Shown piece by piece: positions 35,520 to 43,862 of a stretch of 64,000 bases of DNA. The translations under genes were made by a program, and so were the position numbers. The number at the start of each line of letters is the position of its first letter. The stretch's first letter is position 1. Below the pieces are notes generated by a model. It ran no database searches. It saw nothing but the letters and a program-made list of their open reading frames with translations, and was not told the origin of the DNA. Source of the stretch: Metallumcola ferriviriculae (GTDB lineage Bacteria; Bacillota; JADQBR01); assembly GCF_035573695.1 (NCBI RefSeq), contig NZ_CP121694.1, positions 1,836,501 to 1,900,500 on the forward strand. The letters are read 5' to 3'.

Positions 35520-36149
35520 ATGCCCGAATTAGGCCCTCAGCATATGGAAAGTATCGGAACTAAAGAACATCATTTTGTTGATTTACCGATTCCGGTAGGA
35601 GTTTCCAATCGCCATATACATTTAACAAAAGAAGATTTGGAAATGTTGTTTGGCGTAGGCTATGGGTTAAATAAATTAAAAGAACTTGGGCAGCCAGGGG
35701 AATATGCTTCTAAAGAGGTGCTAACGGTGGTTGGGCCTAGAGGAGTTATTGAGGGAGTACGCATTCTTGGCCCACCGCGGAAATTTACCCAAATAGAGAT
35801 ATCAATGACTGATGCCTACCGCTTGGGGTTAAAACCACCAGTGAGGGATTCGGGACATGTGCAAGGTACTCCTGGTGTCGCAGTGGTTGGACCACAGGGT
35901 GTTGTGGCTTTGGATCAAGGAGTAATTTTGGCTGCCCGCCATATCCACATGCACCCAGATGATGCAGCAGAAATTGGGGTTAAGGACCAAAGCAAAGTCA
36001 AGGTACATGTTCCGGGTGAAAGGGCACAGGTAATGGAAAATGTACTGGTAAGGGTCAGTCAAGAATACAAGTTAGAGATGCATGTAGATACAGATGAGGC
36101 TAACGCCGCTCTACTTCAAACGGGCAATGAGGTCAAGATAATTCATTAG
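35520..36149 (+). CDS. Phosphate propanoyltransferase/phosphotransacetylase (PduL family), copy 1
   Basis: PduL-type phosphotransacylase: interconverts acyl-CoA (acetyl- or propionyl-CoA) with acyl phosphate. It is not related to the Pta family. The duplicated metal-binding histidine motifs are GVSNRHIHLTKEDLEMLFG and AARHIHMHPDDAAEIGV; the C-terminal repeat ends LEMHVDTDEANAALLQ. 209 aa from ATG 35520, which follows GGAGG; the frame is open from 35478 but without a ribosome site. No shell-targeting peptide or microcompartment gene is nearby, so it probably acts free in the cytoplasm, for example in acetate formation. It follows the glycine cleavage genes by 32 bp and may be co-transcribed. 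Confidence 0.9.
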   Translation: MPELGPQHMESIGTKEHHFVDLPIPVGVSNRHIHLTKEDLEMLFGVGYGLNKLKELGQPGEYASKEVLTVVGPRGVIEGVRILGPPRKFTQIEISMTDAYRLGLKPPVRDSGHVQGTPGVAVVGPQGVVALDQGVILAARHIHMHPDDAAEIGVKDQSKVKVHVPGERAQVMENVLVRVSQEYKLEMHVDTDEANAALLQTGNEVKIIH

Positions 36150-36192
36150 TACATTTTAAGTATGTTTAAATTCCATAATATTGTTGCTGTAA

Positions 36193-36225
36193 GAGCTCAT
36201 AAACCTTGTGAGCTCATTTATTTTA
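36193..36225 (+). terminator. Probable terminator after pduL copy 1
   Basis: GAGCTCA (36193-36199) and TGAGCTC (36209-36215) form a 7-bp stem, followed by ATTTATTTT. The rest of the gap to 36403 shows nothing I can interpret. Confidence 0.55.
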
Positions 36226-36403
36226 GCCAAATGTTGATTCTACGGTATAAAGGATATTGAGGATAGGGTAGGAGCAAAATATTTTTACTAACAAATTGTT
36301 TGATTAATCCGAATTTAATTTCCAGGCAGGATTTACTGACTTCTTTACGAATACTACTACAAATATTTAGCTTCATAAGCACCTGCGCAAAGGAGAGATA
36401 GCT

Positions 36404-36685
36404 ATGGGTAAAGATAATAGAATTATTGTGACTGTAGTCGGGACAGATAGAACCGGTATCATAGCCGGAGTAACCACTGTACTGGCCGAGGCAAATGCAA
36501 ATATTCTAGATATTAGCCAAACGGTTCTGCAGGAATTTCTAACGATGATACTAGTAGTGGACCTTGATAACTGCAATCTTGATTTCGAGGAACTTAAGCA
36601 AAAACTCACTGAAGTCGGTGACCGTATCGGAGTTCAGATTACAGCCCAGCATGAATCGGTATTTAAATATATGCATCGGATTTAG
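36404..36685 (+). CDS. ACT domain-containing protein (UPF0237 type)
   Basis: 93-aa single ACT domain: [33 protein letters not shown], then [29 protein letters not shown] domains bind amino acids or similar small ligands. This family is regularly paired with the DUF711 gene that follows 11 bp downstream, so the two form a small operon. Start ATG follows AAAGGAGAG. Ligand and role are unknown. Confidence 0.88.
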   Translation: MGKDNRIIVTVVGTDRTGIIAGVTTVLAEANANILDISQTVLQEFLTMILVVDLDNCNLDFEELKQKLTEVGDRIGVQITAQHESVFKYMHRI

Positions 36686-36696
36686 GAGGAGAATGT

Positions 36697-38064
36697 ATGC
36701 CAATTACTATTCATCCCAATGAAATATTGGAAACTATTCGTATGGTTCAGGCGGAAAATCTAGATATTCGTACCATTACTATGGGAATCAGTTTGCGCAA
36801 TTGTGCCGCGGAAAGCGGAAAAAGAGTGGCTGATAAGGTCTATGAGAGGATTGTTTCAAAGGCCGAAAGGCTGGTTGCGGTCGGGGAGGAAATTCAACAG
36901 CAGTTTGGTGTTCCCATTATAAATAAGCGCATTTCGGTCACACCAGTATCTCTGGTTGGCGGGATAAATACCCATAAGGATTTCCTGTTGGTTGCTCGTG
37001 CCATGGATAAAGCAGCGGCGGAAGTTGGGGTCAATTTTATTGGCGGTTTTTCTGCACTGGTACATAAGGGGGCTACTCCTGAAGAAGAAGTTCTAATGCG
37101 GTCTATCCCTGAAGCATTAGCGGAAACAGAGAGGGTATGTTCTTCGGTAAACATCGCAAGCACCAAGGCAGGAATTAATATGGATGCGGTAGCCTTCATG
37201 GGTAAAGTCATTAAGGATGCGGCTTATATGACCCGGGACAGAGACAGCATCGGCTGTGCCAAGTTGGTGGTATTTTGCAATGTCCCTGAAGATAATCCTT
37301 TTATGGCTGGTGCCTTTCACGGGGTGGGTGAACCGGATGTAGTCATAAATGTAGGCGTAAGCGGCCCGGGGGTGGTACTGCGGGCGGTGGAAAAATTACC
37401 GAATGTGGATTTTGGCACGTTAGCGGAAACTGTTAAAAAGACTGCTTTCAAAATAACCAGAATGGGTGAACTGGTAGGGAGAACAGCTTCGGAAAAACTA
37501 AATGTTCCCTTCGGCATTGTAGACTTATCCCTGGCACCCACCCCGGCACCGGGAGATAGCGTGGCACAAATATTAGAAGCATTTGGCCTGGAACGGTGCG
37601 GTACCCATGGCACTACGGCAGCATTGGCTATGCTGAACGATGCTGTAAAAAAAGGCGGTTCAATGGCTTCGTCTTATGTAGGTGGGTTGAGTGGGGCTTT
37701 TATTCCGGTTAGTGAGGATGCAGGAATGATCCGGTCTGTGGAAGATGGTGCTTTGAGTATCGATAAGCTTGAAGCGATGACCTGCGTCTGCTCGGTAGGT
37801 TTGGATATGATTGCGGTTCCCGGCGATACTCCCGTGGAGACCCTAAGTGCAATCATAGCCGACGAAGCGGCCATTGGGATGATAAATGGCAAAACCACAG
37901 CGGTAAGGGTAATACCTGCTTGGGGTAAAACCACCGGTGACCATGTTAATTTTGGTGGCCTTCTGGGCAGTGCGCCGGTAATGAAACTAAATCAATACGG
38001 GAGCACCGCTTTTGTTAAGCGTGGCGGCCGAATTCCGGCGCCGATTCAAGCTTTAACTAATTAA
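36697..38064 (+). CDS. PFL-like protein, DUF711/UPF0210 family
   Basis: 455-aa protein of the DUF711 family, whose members adopt a pyruvate-formate-lyase-like barrel but have no glycyl-radical motif. Visible family segments are [78 protein letters not shown] and the C-terminal [23 protein letters not shown]. Nearly always next to an ACT-domain gene, as here. Function unknown. GGAGGAG precedes the ATG. Confidence 0.9.
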   Translation: MPITIHPNEILETIRMVQAENLDIRTITMGISLRNCAAESGKRVADKVYERIVSKAERLVAVGEEIQQQFGVPIINKRISVTPVSLVGGINTHKDFLLVARAMDKAAAEVGVNFIGGFSALVHKGATPEEEVLMRSIPEALAETERVCSSVNIASTKAGINMDAVAFMGKVIKDAAYMTRDRDSIGCAKLVVFCNVPEDNPFMAGAFHGVGEPDVVINVGVSGPGVVLRAVEKLPNVDFGTLAETVKKTAFKITRMGELVGRTASEKLNVPFGIVDLSLAPTPAPGDSVAQILEAFGLERCGTHGTTAALAMLNDAVKKGGSMASSYVGGLSGAFIPVSEDAGMIRSVEDGALSIDKLEAMTCVCSVGLDMIAVPGDTPVETLSAIIADEAAIGMINGKTTAVRVIPAWGKTTGDHVNFGGLLGSAPVMKLNQYGSTAFVKRGGRIPAPIQALTN

Positions 38065-38093
38065 AAACGGCATCAAGCGGCCAGACGGTGAAT

Positions 38094-38120
38094 AGCACTT
38101 CAGATGGAAGTGCTATTTTA
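38094..38120 (+). terminator. Terminator after DUF711 gene
   Basis: AGCACTTC (38094-38101) and GAAGTGCT (38107-38114) with loop AGATG, then ATTTTA. Confidence 0.65.
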
Positions 38121-38122
38121 CT

Positions 38123-38167
38123 AATAACTTGACAAAATGGTGCCTGGCACCATTTTGTCAAGTTATT
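38123..38167. repeat. 45-bp perfect inverted repeat containing GGTGCCTGGCACC
   Basis: Arms 38123-38144 and 38146-38167 are 22-bp exact inverted copies around one central base. The middle AATGGTGCCTGGCAC recurs with one change at 58162-58176. Similar GGTGCC-GGCACC cores are widespread intergenic repeats in anaerobes, sometimes tied to REP-type (Y1) transposases, but none is in this window. Confidence 0.8.
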
Positions 38168-38220
38168 GATAAGCCCCAAAAATTTGGGCAGATTAAATAA
38201 TGCCATGGGAGGAAGAAAAA

Positions 38221-38502
38221 ATGTCCGAAAAAGACGAATTGCTTGCTGAGCAGCTTGAAAAACTGGTATTGTATTTCGAAAAGATGCGTTTGGCTCAATA
38301 TGTGGAGCTGCTGCAAAATCCATGGCGGCTAGCTTATGTGAATTTCTTGGCGGGCTTGGCTAGAGGATTGGGATATGGTTTGGGTATTACGGTATTACTT
38401 GGTCTGGTAGTCTTCCTTCTTAGGCAGGTAGTAATGTTGAATCTGCCCATTATCAGTGATTTTATTGCCCAAATTGTTCGGATGGTTATCCAACGTTATT
38501 AA
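38221..38502 (+). CDS. Small membrane protein, DUF5665-like
   Basis: 93-aa protein: a charged N-terminal helix (SEKDELLAEQLEKLVLYFEKM), the segment YVELLQNPWRLAYVNFLAGLARGLG and one or two membrane spans (YGLGITVLLGLVVFLLRQVV). Typical of the DUF5665 family of Clostridia, of unknown function. ATG 38221 follows GGGAGGAAG at 9 bp and is preferred over ATG 38200. It is convergent with the DUF1540 gene. Confidence 0.8.
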   Translation: MSEKDELLAEQLEKLVLYFEKMRLAQYVELLQNPWRLAYVNFLAGLARGLGYGLGITVLLGLVVFLLRQVVMLNLPIISDFIAQIVRMVIQRY

Positions 38503-38509
38503 ACGAAAT

Positions 38510-38719
38510 CTAATCATTTTCATTATTCAGCATGGTATCTAAGGTATCATCCGCCTTTTCGTAAGAGAAAACTATAGTGGTTTCATCCTCAGTTAAATCC
38601 CGGTCAAAATCGCCGCAATGTGTATCAACACCCCGCTGGGTGATGGTGATTTCATCAAGTTCACAGATTCCGTCATCATTGTGAGTACAGTTGTACGCCT
38701 CACAGTTTACTACTTCCAT
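38510..38719 (-). CDS. DUF1540 domain-containing protein
   Basis: 69-aa cysteine-containing protein: VVNCEAYNCTHNDDGICELDEITI followed by DTHCGDFDRDL. The four spaced cysteines form the DUF1540 pattern, probably a metal-binding fold; such genes are frequent in spore formers. ATG 38719 has AAGGGG 10 bp upstream on the minus strand and is preferred over TTG 38728, which touches that site. Acidic C-terminus. Function unknown. Confidence 0.82.
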   Translation of the reverse strand: MEVVNCEAYNCTHNDDGICELDEITITQRGVDTHCGDFDRDLTEDETTIVFSYEKADDTLDTMLNNEND

Positions 38720-38748
38720 AACGTTCAACCCCTTTTAAAGGTAAGTAA

Positions 38749-38777
38749 TTTACTAAACAAATACATAATGGTATGAT
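38749..38777 (+). promoter_or_regulatory. Probable sigma-A promoter of lspA
   Basis: TTTACT (38749-38754), 17-bp spacer, TATGAT (38772-38777), about 40 bp before the lspA start. Confidence 0.5.
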
Positions 38778-38823
38778 AGTGGAGGCACTTACATCATATT
38801 TATTCCCCTACTGGAGGTAAAAA

Positions 38824-39273
38824 ATGCAACTTCTTGTAATTGTACTGCTAGTGTTGGCGTTGGATCAGGGAACCAAATATTTGGTTGTATCTATCTTTAC
38901 GCAAGGCCAGTCCATCCCCCTGATAACGAATATATTTCACCTTACATATGTTAAAAACCCTGGAGCAGCTTTTGGTTTATTGGCTCATAAAACATCATTT
39001 TTCATCGGCATTACAGTATTGGTAACCTTAGTAATTCTTTTTATTTATCGGAAAGTTTCACCGGAGCAAAAGCTGCTGCGTTACGGCTTGGCCCTGCAGC
39101 TGGGCGGGGCATTAGGTAATTTGATTGACCGGGTGCGCACAGGATTGGTAGTTGATTTTTTCGATTTTAGGATATGGCCGGTATTTAATTTTGCCGATGT
39201 GGCCATTGTGGTGGGAGTAGCGCTTTTAGCATTCGAACTGCTAATAGATTCTGAGGATGGAAAGGAAGTTTAG
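38824..39273 (+). CDS. lspA: Lipoprotein signal peptidase
   Basis: Membrane aspartyl protease (signal peptidase II) that removes the signal peptide of prolipoproteins. Four membrane spans in 149 aa. The conserved sequences are ALDQGTKYLV, YVKNPGAAFGLL, GGALGNLIDRVRTGLVVDFFDF (first catalytic Asp) and VFNFADVAIVVGV (second). GGAGG precedes the ATG. The rluD gene follows almost at once, the same order as in Bacillus. Confidence 0.95.
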   Translation: MQLLVIVLLVLALDQGTKYLVVSIFTQGQSIPLITNIFHLTYVKNPGAAFGLLAHKTSFFIGITVLVTLVILFIYRKVSPEQKLLRYGLALQLGGALGNLIDRVRTGLVVDFFDFRIWPVFNFADVAIVVGVALLAFELLIDSEDGKEV

Positions 39274-39274
39274 T

Positions 39275-40183
39275 GTGACGGAGCATCTGGAAAGATTTAC
39301 GGTCAGGGATAAAAACGTTGGTGAAAGGTTAGATGTATTTTTAAATGCTCGTGTCGACGCGTTATCGCGTAGTCGTGTTCAGGGGCTGATTAAGGAAGGG
39401 TCCGTCAAGGTTAACGGCAGCGTCAGCAAAGCAAACTACCGTTTACAGGCGGATGATGAAATTCAATTAATGGTCCCGCCGCCAACAATGTTATCTGTAA
39501 AGCCGGAAAATATCCCACTTGATATTGTCTATGAAGACCAGCACCTGCTGGTGGTGAATAAACCTCAAGGCATGGTAGTGCATCCCGCCGCCGGAAATTT
39601 CAGTGGTACTATGGTAAACGCACTATTATATCATTGTCAGGACCTTTCAGGAATAAATGGTGTACTTCGGCCGGGGATAGTACACCGCATTGATAAGGAT
39701 ACGTCTGGGTTGTTGCTGGTGGCTAAGAATGATACTGCTCATCGAGGCTTGGCGGCTCAAATTAAAGAACATACTGTCAAAAGGGCATACTTGGCATTGC
39801 TTCATGGCAATATGCCCGAACCTAGAGGAATAGTAAAAGCAGCCATTGGCAGGGACCCTGGCCATCGAAAACGTATGGCGGTTGTGGCTGCAGGGAAAAG
39901 TGCCGTTACTCATTATCAGGTAATAGAACGGTTTAGTCAATTTACATTGGTTGAGGCTCGGTTAGAGACAGGACGTACTCACCAAATACGGGTACACATG
40001 GCGTACCTCAACCATCCTGTGGTAGGTGACCCAAAGTACGGTCCGCAGCGCAACCCTTTTGGCTTAAAAGGGCAGGCTCTCCATGCAGTATTGTTGGGCT
40101 TTGAACATCCGGTTACCAAGAATTATTTAGAATTTAAAGCGCCTTTACCAAACTATTTCGAGGAAATTCTTCACCAATTATGA
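39275..40183 (+). CDS. RluA-family ribosomal large-subunit pseudouridine synthase
   Basis: 302 aa. An N-terminal S4 domain (ERLDVFLNARVDALSRSRVQGLIKEGSVKVNG) is followed by the catalytic domain with the aspartate in PGIVHRIDKDTSGLLLVAKN; QIRVHMAYLNHPVVGDPKYG is near the end. Most like RluD/YlyB. The frame opens at ATG 39257, inside lspA, but GTG 39275 is 6 bp after AAGGAAG and is preferred. Co-transcribed with lspA. Confidence 0.92.
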   Translation: MTEHLERFTVRDKNVGERLDVFLNARVDALSRSRVQGLIKEGSVKVNGSVSKANYRLQADDEIQLMVPPPTMLSVKPENIPLDIVYEDQHLLVVNKPQGMVVHPAAGNFSGTMVNALLYHCQDLSGINGVLRPGIVHRIDKDTSGLLLVAKNDTAHRGLAAQIKEHTVKRAYLALLHGNMPEPRGIVKAAIGRDPGHRKRMAVVAAGKSAVTHYQVIERFSQFTLVEARLETGRTHQIRVHMAYLNHPVVGDPKYGPQRNPFGLKGQALHAVLLGFEHPVTKNYLEFKAPLPNYFEEILHQL

Positions 40184-40205
40184 AGAGATAAAGGAGAAGT
40201 TGAAG

Positions 40206-40457
40206 ATGTCTGTAAAAGACGGCCAAATTAAGTGGAAAAAATTATGCCGCGTAGCCGACATCATGGAGAGGGAAATCATCCTTGGTATACTACGCAGCGA
40301 AGGAATTAAATTCAGACAGCAGGGAGAGGCACTGGGACAGGTCTACGGCTTAAACGCCGGTCCTTTGGCTCAGGTCACGGTATTTGTACCGGAGGATCGC
40401 TGGGAGGAAGCCAGGGAGATCCTCAACTCCGCGCTAGAACTTAACGAGGGGGAATAA
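40206..40457 (+). CDS. DUF2007-like putative signal-transducing protein
   Basis: 83-aa small cytoplasmic protein: KWKKLCRVADIMEREIILGILRSEGI, then AQVTVFVPEDRWEEAREIL. This arrangement fits the DUF2007 (PII-like fold) family, members of which have no settled function. ATG 40206 follows AAAGGAGA at 8 bp; TTG 40200 is an alternative. The next gene starts 5 bp after the stop. Confidence 0.75.
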   Translation: MSVKDGQIKWKKLCRVADIMEREIILGILRSEGIKFRQQGEALGQVYGLNAGPLAQVTVFVPEDRWEEAREILNSALELNEGE

Positions 40458-40461
40458 TGTT

Positions 40462-41184
40462 TTGGAAATTCAGGTAGGCGTTTCAGCAAGACACATCCAT
40501 TTGAGTGAGGAACATTTGCAAAAACTATTTGGAGCAGGTTATCAATTAACCCCTGAGCGTTATTTATCTATAGCGACCCAATATATTTCTAAAGAAAGGC
40601 TGACTGTACGCGGCCCCAAGGGTGAATTAAGCAAAGTTGCCATCATTGGTCCGGCTCGCCCTAAAACTCAAGTCGAGATATCGAAAACTGATGGCTTTAC
40701 TATTGGAATCAATGTACCAGTACGCCTATCCGGTGATCTTGAGGGTTCGGAAAGCGTAACCCTAGTTGGCCCTGCCGGGGAATTGCTAATTTCCGAAGGG
40801 CTAATAGTTGCTATGCGCCACATACATATGACCGTTGATGATGCTGAAGAATTTGGTTTTCAGCATAAGGATTTTGCCATGGTTGTAGTAAAAGGTGCTC
40901 GAAGCTTGGTTTTTGATTTTGTGGTGGTAAGAGTGGCCGCAGAGAATACACATACGGAAATACATCTTGATACCGACGAAGCAAATACTTCTAATCTTCG
41001 TACCGGCGACGGTGCTGAATTACTTCATGTTAATGATAAAAAACTACGTTTAGAACAAATTATTAATATGTTTGACGAAAGACAGTTAAGAATATTAGAG
41101 CAATCGGTAGACGAAATTCTAGTAGATGAAAAAAAACGTCTAGCCATGATGGAAGATATACTGTCCAATTTGCGCAGGAAGTAG
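40462..41184 (+). CDS. PduL-family phosphotransacylase, copy 2, with C-terminal extension
   Basis: Second PduL-type phosphotransacylase, 240 aa. The histidine motifs are GVSARHIHLSEEHLQKLFG and AMRHIHMTVDDAEEFGF; the ending HLDTDEANTSNLRTGDGAELLH corresponds to the end of copy 1. A further 50 or so residues (DKKLRLEQIINMFDERQLR ... MMEDILSNLRRK) form a charged helical tail that copy 1 lacks. TTG 40462 follows GAGGGGG at 9 bp. Either paralog may be the housekeeping acetyl-CoA enzyme. Confidence 0.87.
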   Translation: MEIQVGVSARHIHLSEEHLQKLFGAGYQLTPERYLSIATQYISKERLTVRGPKGELSKVAIIGPARPKTQVEISKTDGFTIGINVPVRLSGDLEGSESVTLVGPAGELLISEGLIVAMRHIHMTVDDAEEFGFQHKDFAMVVVKGARSLVFDFVVVRVAAENTHTEIHLDTDEANTSNLRTGDGAELLHVNDKKLRLEQIINMFDERQLRILEQSVDEILVDEKKRLAMMEDILSNLRRK

Positions 41185-41215
41185 TCGGATAGCATAAGTA
41201 ATTGGAGTGATAATT

Positions 41216-42106
41216 ATGAGTAATAACGATTACATTATTCGGGCTACTGCAGCAGGGCAAGTAAGAGCCTTTGCCGCAGTAACCACAGACACCGTACAGG
41301 AAGCCCAGCGGCGGCACGAAACATTGCCCACCGCTACGGCAGCCATGGGCAGAGTAATTACTGCGGCGGTAATGATGGGTAACACCCTAAAAGGTCATGA
41401 GACAGTAACCTTACGTGTCTTGGGGGACGGTCCGCTTGGAGCAGTGGTGGCCGTAGCCGATGCCCAAGGAGCCGTGCGCGGTTATGTCCAACAGCCACAG
41501 GTTCACTTACCCATTCGTCAGCCGGACCATAAATTGGATGTTGGTAGAGCAGTGGGACCAAATGGCATGCTCCATGTGACGAAGAATCTTGCTATGAGAG
41601 AACCTTATACGGGCAGTGTACCGCTGGTAAGCGGTGAAATCGGTGAGGATTTGGCTAAGTACTATCTTGATTCAGAACAAACCCCATCGGCGGTATCTTT
41701 GGGAGTTCTGGTGGATACCGATAATACCGTTAGGGCCGCGGGTGGTTATATTGTCCAGCTTTTGCCCGATGCCGCTGAAGGAGTGGTAGCCAAGTTAGAA
41801 CAAAACATAGATAACATGGGGGCAGTCAGCAGGTCCATTGACGGGGGCATGAGTGCGGTAGAAATGCTGGAAAAAGTATTGGCCGGGTTCGACCTAAAGA
41901 TAAATGAACCGCAGCCGGTGGAATTTGCCTGTGCATGCTCAAAAGGAAAGCTGGAAGGCATTCTAATATCACTAGGCGCAAGTGAAATAGAAGAGATGAT
42001 TAAAGAAGAAAAGGGTGCTGAAGTTCGCTGTCATTTTTGTAACGAACAATATTACTTCACAGATAGGGAATTAGAAAGCCTACTGCAGCAATCTAGAGAA
42101 GAATAA
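41216..42106 (+). CDS. hslO: Hsp33 redox-regulated molecular chaperone
   Basis: Chaperone switched on by oxidation. The C-terminal zinc/redox switch reads ACACSKGKLEGIL and VRCHFCNEQYYF (CxC plus CxxC). The core domain includes GRVITAAVMMGNTLKGHETVTLRVLGDGPLG. 296 aa. ATG 41216 is preferred to GTG 41207 because GGAG lies 10 bp before it. Convergent with the next gene. In an anaerobe it would protect proteins during oxygen exposure. Confidence 0.95.
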   Translation: MSNNDYIIRATAAGQVRAFAAVTTDTVQEAQRRHETLPTATAAMGRVITAAVMMGNTLKGHETVTLRVLGDGPLGAVVAVADAQGAVRGYVQQPQVHLPIRQPDHKLDVGRAVGPNGMLHVTKNLAMREPYTGSVPLVSGEIGEDLAKYYLDSEQTPSAVSLGVLVDTDNTVRAAGGYIVQLLPDAAEGVVAKLEQNIDNMGAVSRSIDGGMSAVEMLEKVLAGFDLKINEPQPVEFACACSKGKLEGILISLGASEIEEMIKEEKGAEVRCHFCNEQYYFTDRELESLLQQSREE

Positions 42107-42110
42107 GACT

Positions 42111-42470
42111 CTACTGTTTATTATCTTTATGCGCTTCCATGCGTAAACGAGTATACATGCCGCTGACGGAGAATAGGATTACTACGACAAAATCACCGCT
42201 TAACTGTATTGTGGAAGGAATGGGTGCGCCCAAACCGATGCTCAATAAGTAGGTGACCAGGTTAAAGGATAGGGTAGCTGCCAAAACCGTGGCAATCAGA
42301 TGTTGGCGGCTTTTTAGTATTGTTGTAATGACCCAACCGCCAATGAAAAAAGTTAAAAAATTCATTAAAAGATTGGCTGCCACGCCTTGAGCACCGCCAA
42401 CCAGATAAATACTGACGGCAAAAAGGCCAAATAATAATGCTTGAATTACTAAGAATTGACTTACCGGCAT
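42111..42470 (-). CDS. Four-span membrane protein, DUF2512-like
   Basis: 119 aa with four hydrophobic segments (FLVIQALLFGLFAVSIYLVG, LLMNFLTFFIGGWVITTIL, ATVLAATLSFNLVTYLLSI, FVVVILFSVSGMY) and a basic tail. Resembles the DUF2512/YndM group found in spore formers, though I am not certain of the family. AAAGGAG lies 7 bp before the start ATG. Function unknown. Confidence 0.7.
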   Translation of the reverse strand: MPVSQFLVIQALLFGLFAVSIYLVGGAQGVAANLLMNFLTFFIGGWVITTILKSRQHLIATVLAATLSFNLVTYLLSIGLGAPIPSTIQLSGDFVVVILFSVSGMYTRLRMEAHKDNKQ

Positions 42471-42540
42471 GGTAAAACTCCTTTCGTATCAAACTAACAA
42501 TTATTGTAGCGCATCGGCTGACCGTTGTCCAACGGGAATA

Positions 42541-42569
42541 TTGCCAACCTGCATTTGGTAGGATATAAT
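42541..42569 (+). promoter_or_regulatory. Sigma-A promoter of the YchF-like gene
   Basis: TTGCCA (42541-42546), 17-bp spacer, TATAAT (42564-42569), 35 bp before the start codon. Confidence 0.65.
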
Positions 42570-42604
42570 ACTTGGCGTACGACATTAGGAAAGGGTGACA
42601 AAGA

Positions 42605-43672
42605 ATGGCTTTATCTTGTGGACTGATTGGTATGCCTGCGGTGGGTAAGTCTACTTTTTTCAAACTACTTACCGGGGCTGACATTAGCATAGGCACCTAT
42701 GCCGACCATGCCAATATTAAAATCGCTAATATTCCTGATAAAAGGATAGATTGGCTGACCAAACTCTTTGAGCCAAAGAAAACTACTTTTGCTCAATTGG
42801 AGATTATAGATATTCCCGGTCTCCAAGGGTCGGGTAATAGCAGAGAATTTTTATCCCGGGTAGATCAGGTCGATGCCTTGGTTCATGTGGTACGCGCTTT
42901 TCGTGAAGACCAGGTCTTTCATATTGACGGTAGTGTCAACCCTATGCGAGATTTGGATACCGTGAATTCGGAGCTTTTATTGGCCGACCTGCAGTTAGTA
43001 GAGACCAGGATAGAGCGTATCAATGCTGCAAAAAAACGTACTGCCGAACAGGAAAAAGAATTAAAAGTAATGGAAAGACTTCAGGAAACTCTGGAAAATG
43101 AGCAGCGGGTGGCCACTGTGGAATTGAACGCAGATGAACAGGAACTGCTGCAGCATGTGCATTTTCTTACTGATAAACCAATGATAGTAGTGATTAATTT
43201 AGACGAGGAGCAGCTGTCTCAGGGTTATGCTAAGGAAACAGAAATAAAAAAATACTGTGGTGACATGGGACTGCGAGTGTTAGAAATATGTGCGAAAGTA
43301 GAAATGGAAATCAACGAACTGCCTGCAGAAGAGAGAGTCGAATTCTTGCAGGATATGGGAATTGAAGAGACGGGCATTGTCCGGTTGGCAGAGGTTATTT
43401 ATGATACGTTAGGTTTAATTTCTTTTCTTACCGTTGGTACGGATGAAGTAAGGGCATGGCCCATTGATAAAGGATTAACAGCCAGACAGGCTGCCGGGAA
43501 AATTCATTCAGACATTGCTCGGGGATTTATCCGAGCTGAGGTGGTTAGTTTTCAGGATTTCCATCAAGCGGGATCTATGGATGCAGTAAAGGAAAAAGGT
43601 CAATTCCGATTGGAAGATAAAGATTATATTGTTCATGACGGTGATATTGTTAGCTTTAGATTCAATATTTAG
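42605..43672 (+). CDS. YchF/OLA1-like GTPase/ATPase
   Basis: 355-aa P-loop protein. The Walker A is GMPAVGKSTFFKLLTG; switch regions and DIPGL (IIDIPGLQGSGNS) follow; the NKxE-type motif is diverged (VVINLDEEQ), typical of YchF, which prefers ATP. The C-terminal TGS-like domain reads TVGTDEVRAWPIDKGLTARQAAGKIHSDIARGFIRAEV and ends DKDYIVHDGDIVSFRFNI. A coiled-coil insertion is between. YchF binds ribosomes and influences stress responses. The sequence is somewhat diverged from the canonical form, so it may be a paralog. Confidence 0.85.
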   Translation: MALSCGLIGMPAVGKSTFFKLLTGADISIGTYADHANIKIANIPDKRIDWLTKLFEPKKTTFAQLEIIDIPGLQGSGNSREFLSRVDQVDALVHVVRAFREDQVFHIDGSVNPMRDLDTVNSELLLADLQLVETRIERINAAKKRTAEQEKELKVMERLQETLENEQRVATVELNADEQELLQHVHFLTDKPMIVVINLDEEQLSQGYAKETEIKKYCGDMGLRVLEICAKVEMEINELPAEERVEFLQDMGIEETGIVRLAEVIYDTLGLISFLTVGTDEVRAWPIDKGLTARQAAGKIHSDIARGFIRAEVVSFQDFHQAGSMDAVKEKGQFRLEDKDYIVHDGDIVSFRFNI

Positions 43673-43703
43673 CCGGCCCATACAATTGAAAATTTCGTTG
43701 ACT

Positions 43704-43735
43704 TAACCCTGAACGATGTCGGGGTTATTTTTTTA
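43704..43735 (+). terminator. Terminator after the YchF-like gene
   Basis: TAACCC (43704-43709) and GGGTTA (43722-43727), then seven T. The remaining gap to 43862 shows nothing further. Confidence 0.65.
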
Positions 43736-43862
43736 TAAGCAGCTGCACGTTTGACAGAACGATTAGTTTTGGCAGGATAAAGGGGCGGTTTTGAAGAATA
43801 GTACAGCCGAGAGATAAGAGGCATAATACAGCTAAGAAAGTTTTTCCAGAGGTGAATTGAAA

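Noticed and set aside
38123-38167. CRISPR or att site at the long palindrome
   Set aside because: Only one copy of the full element, no spacers and no integrase nearby.
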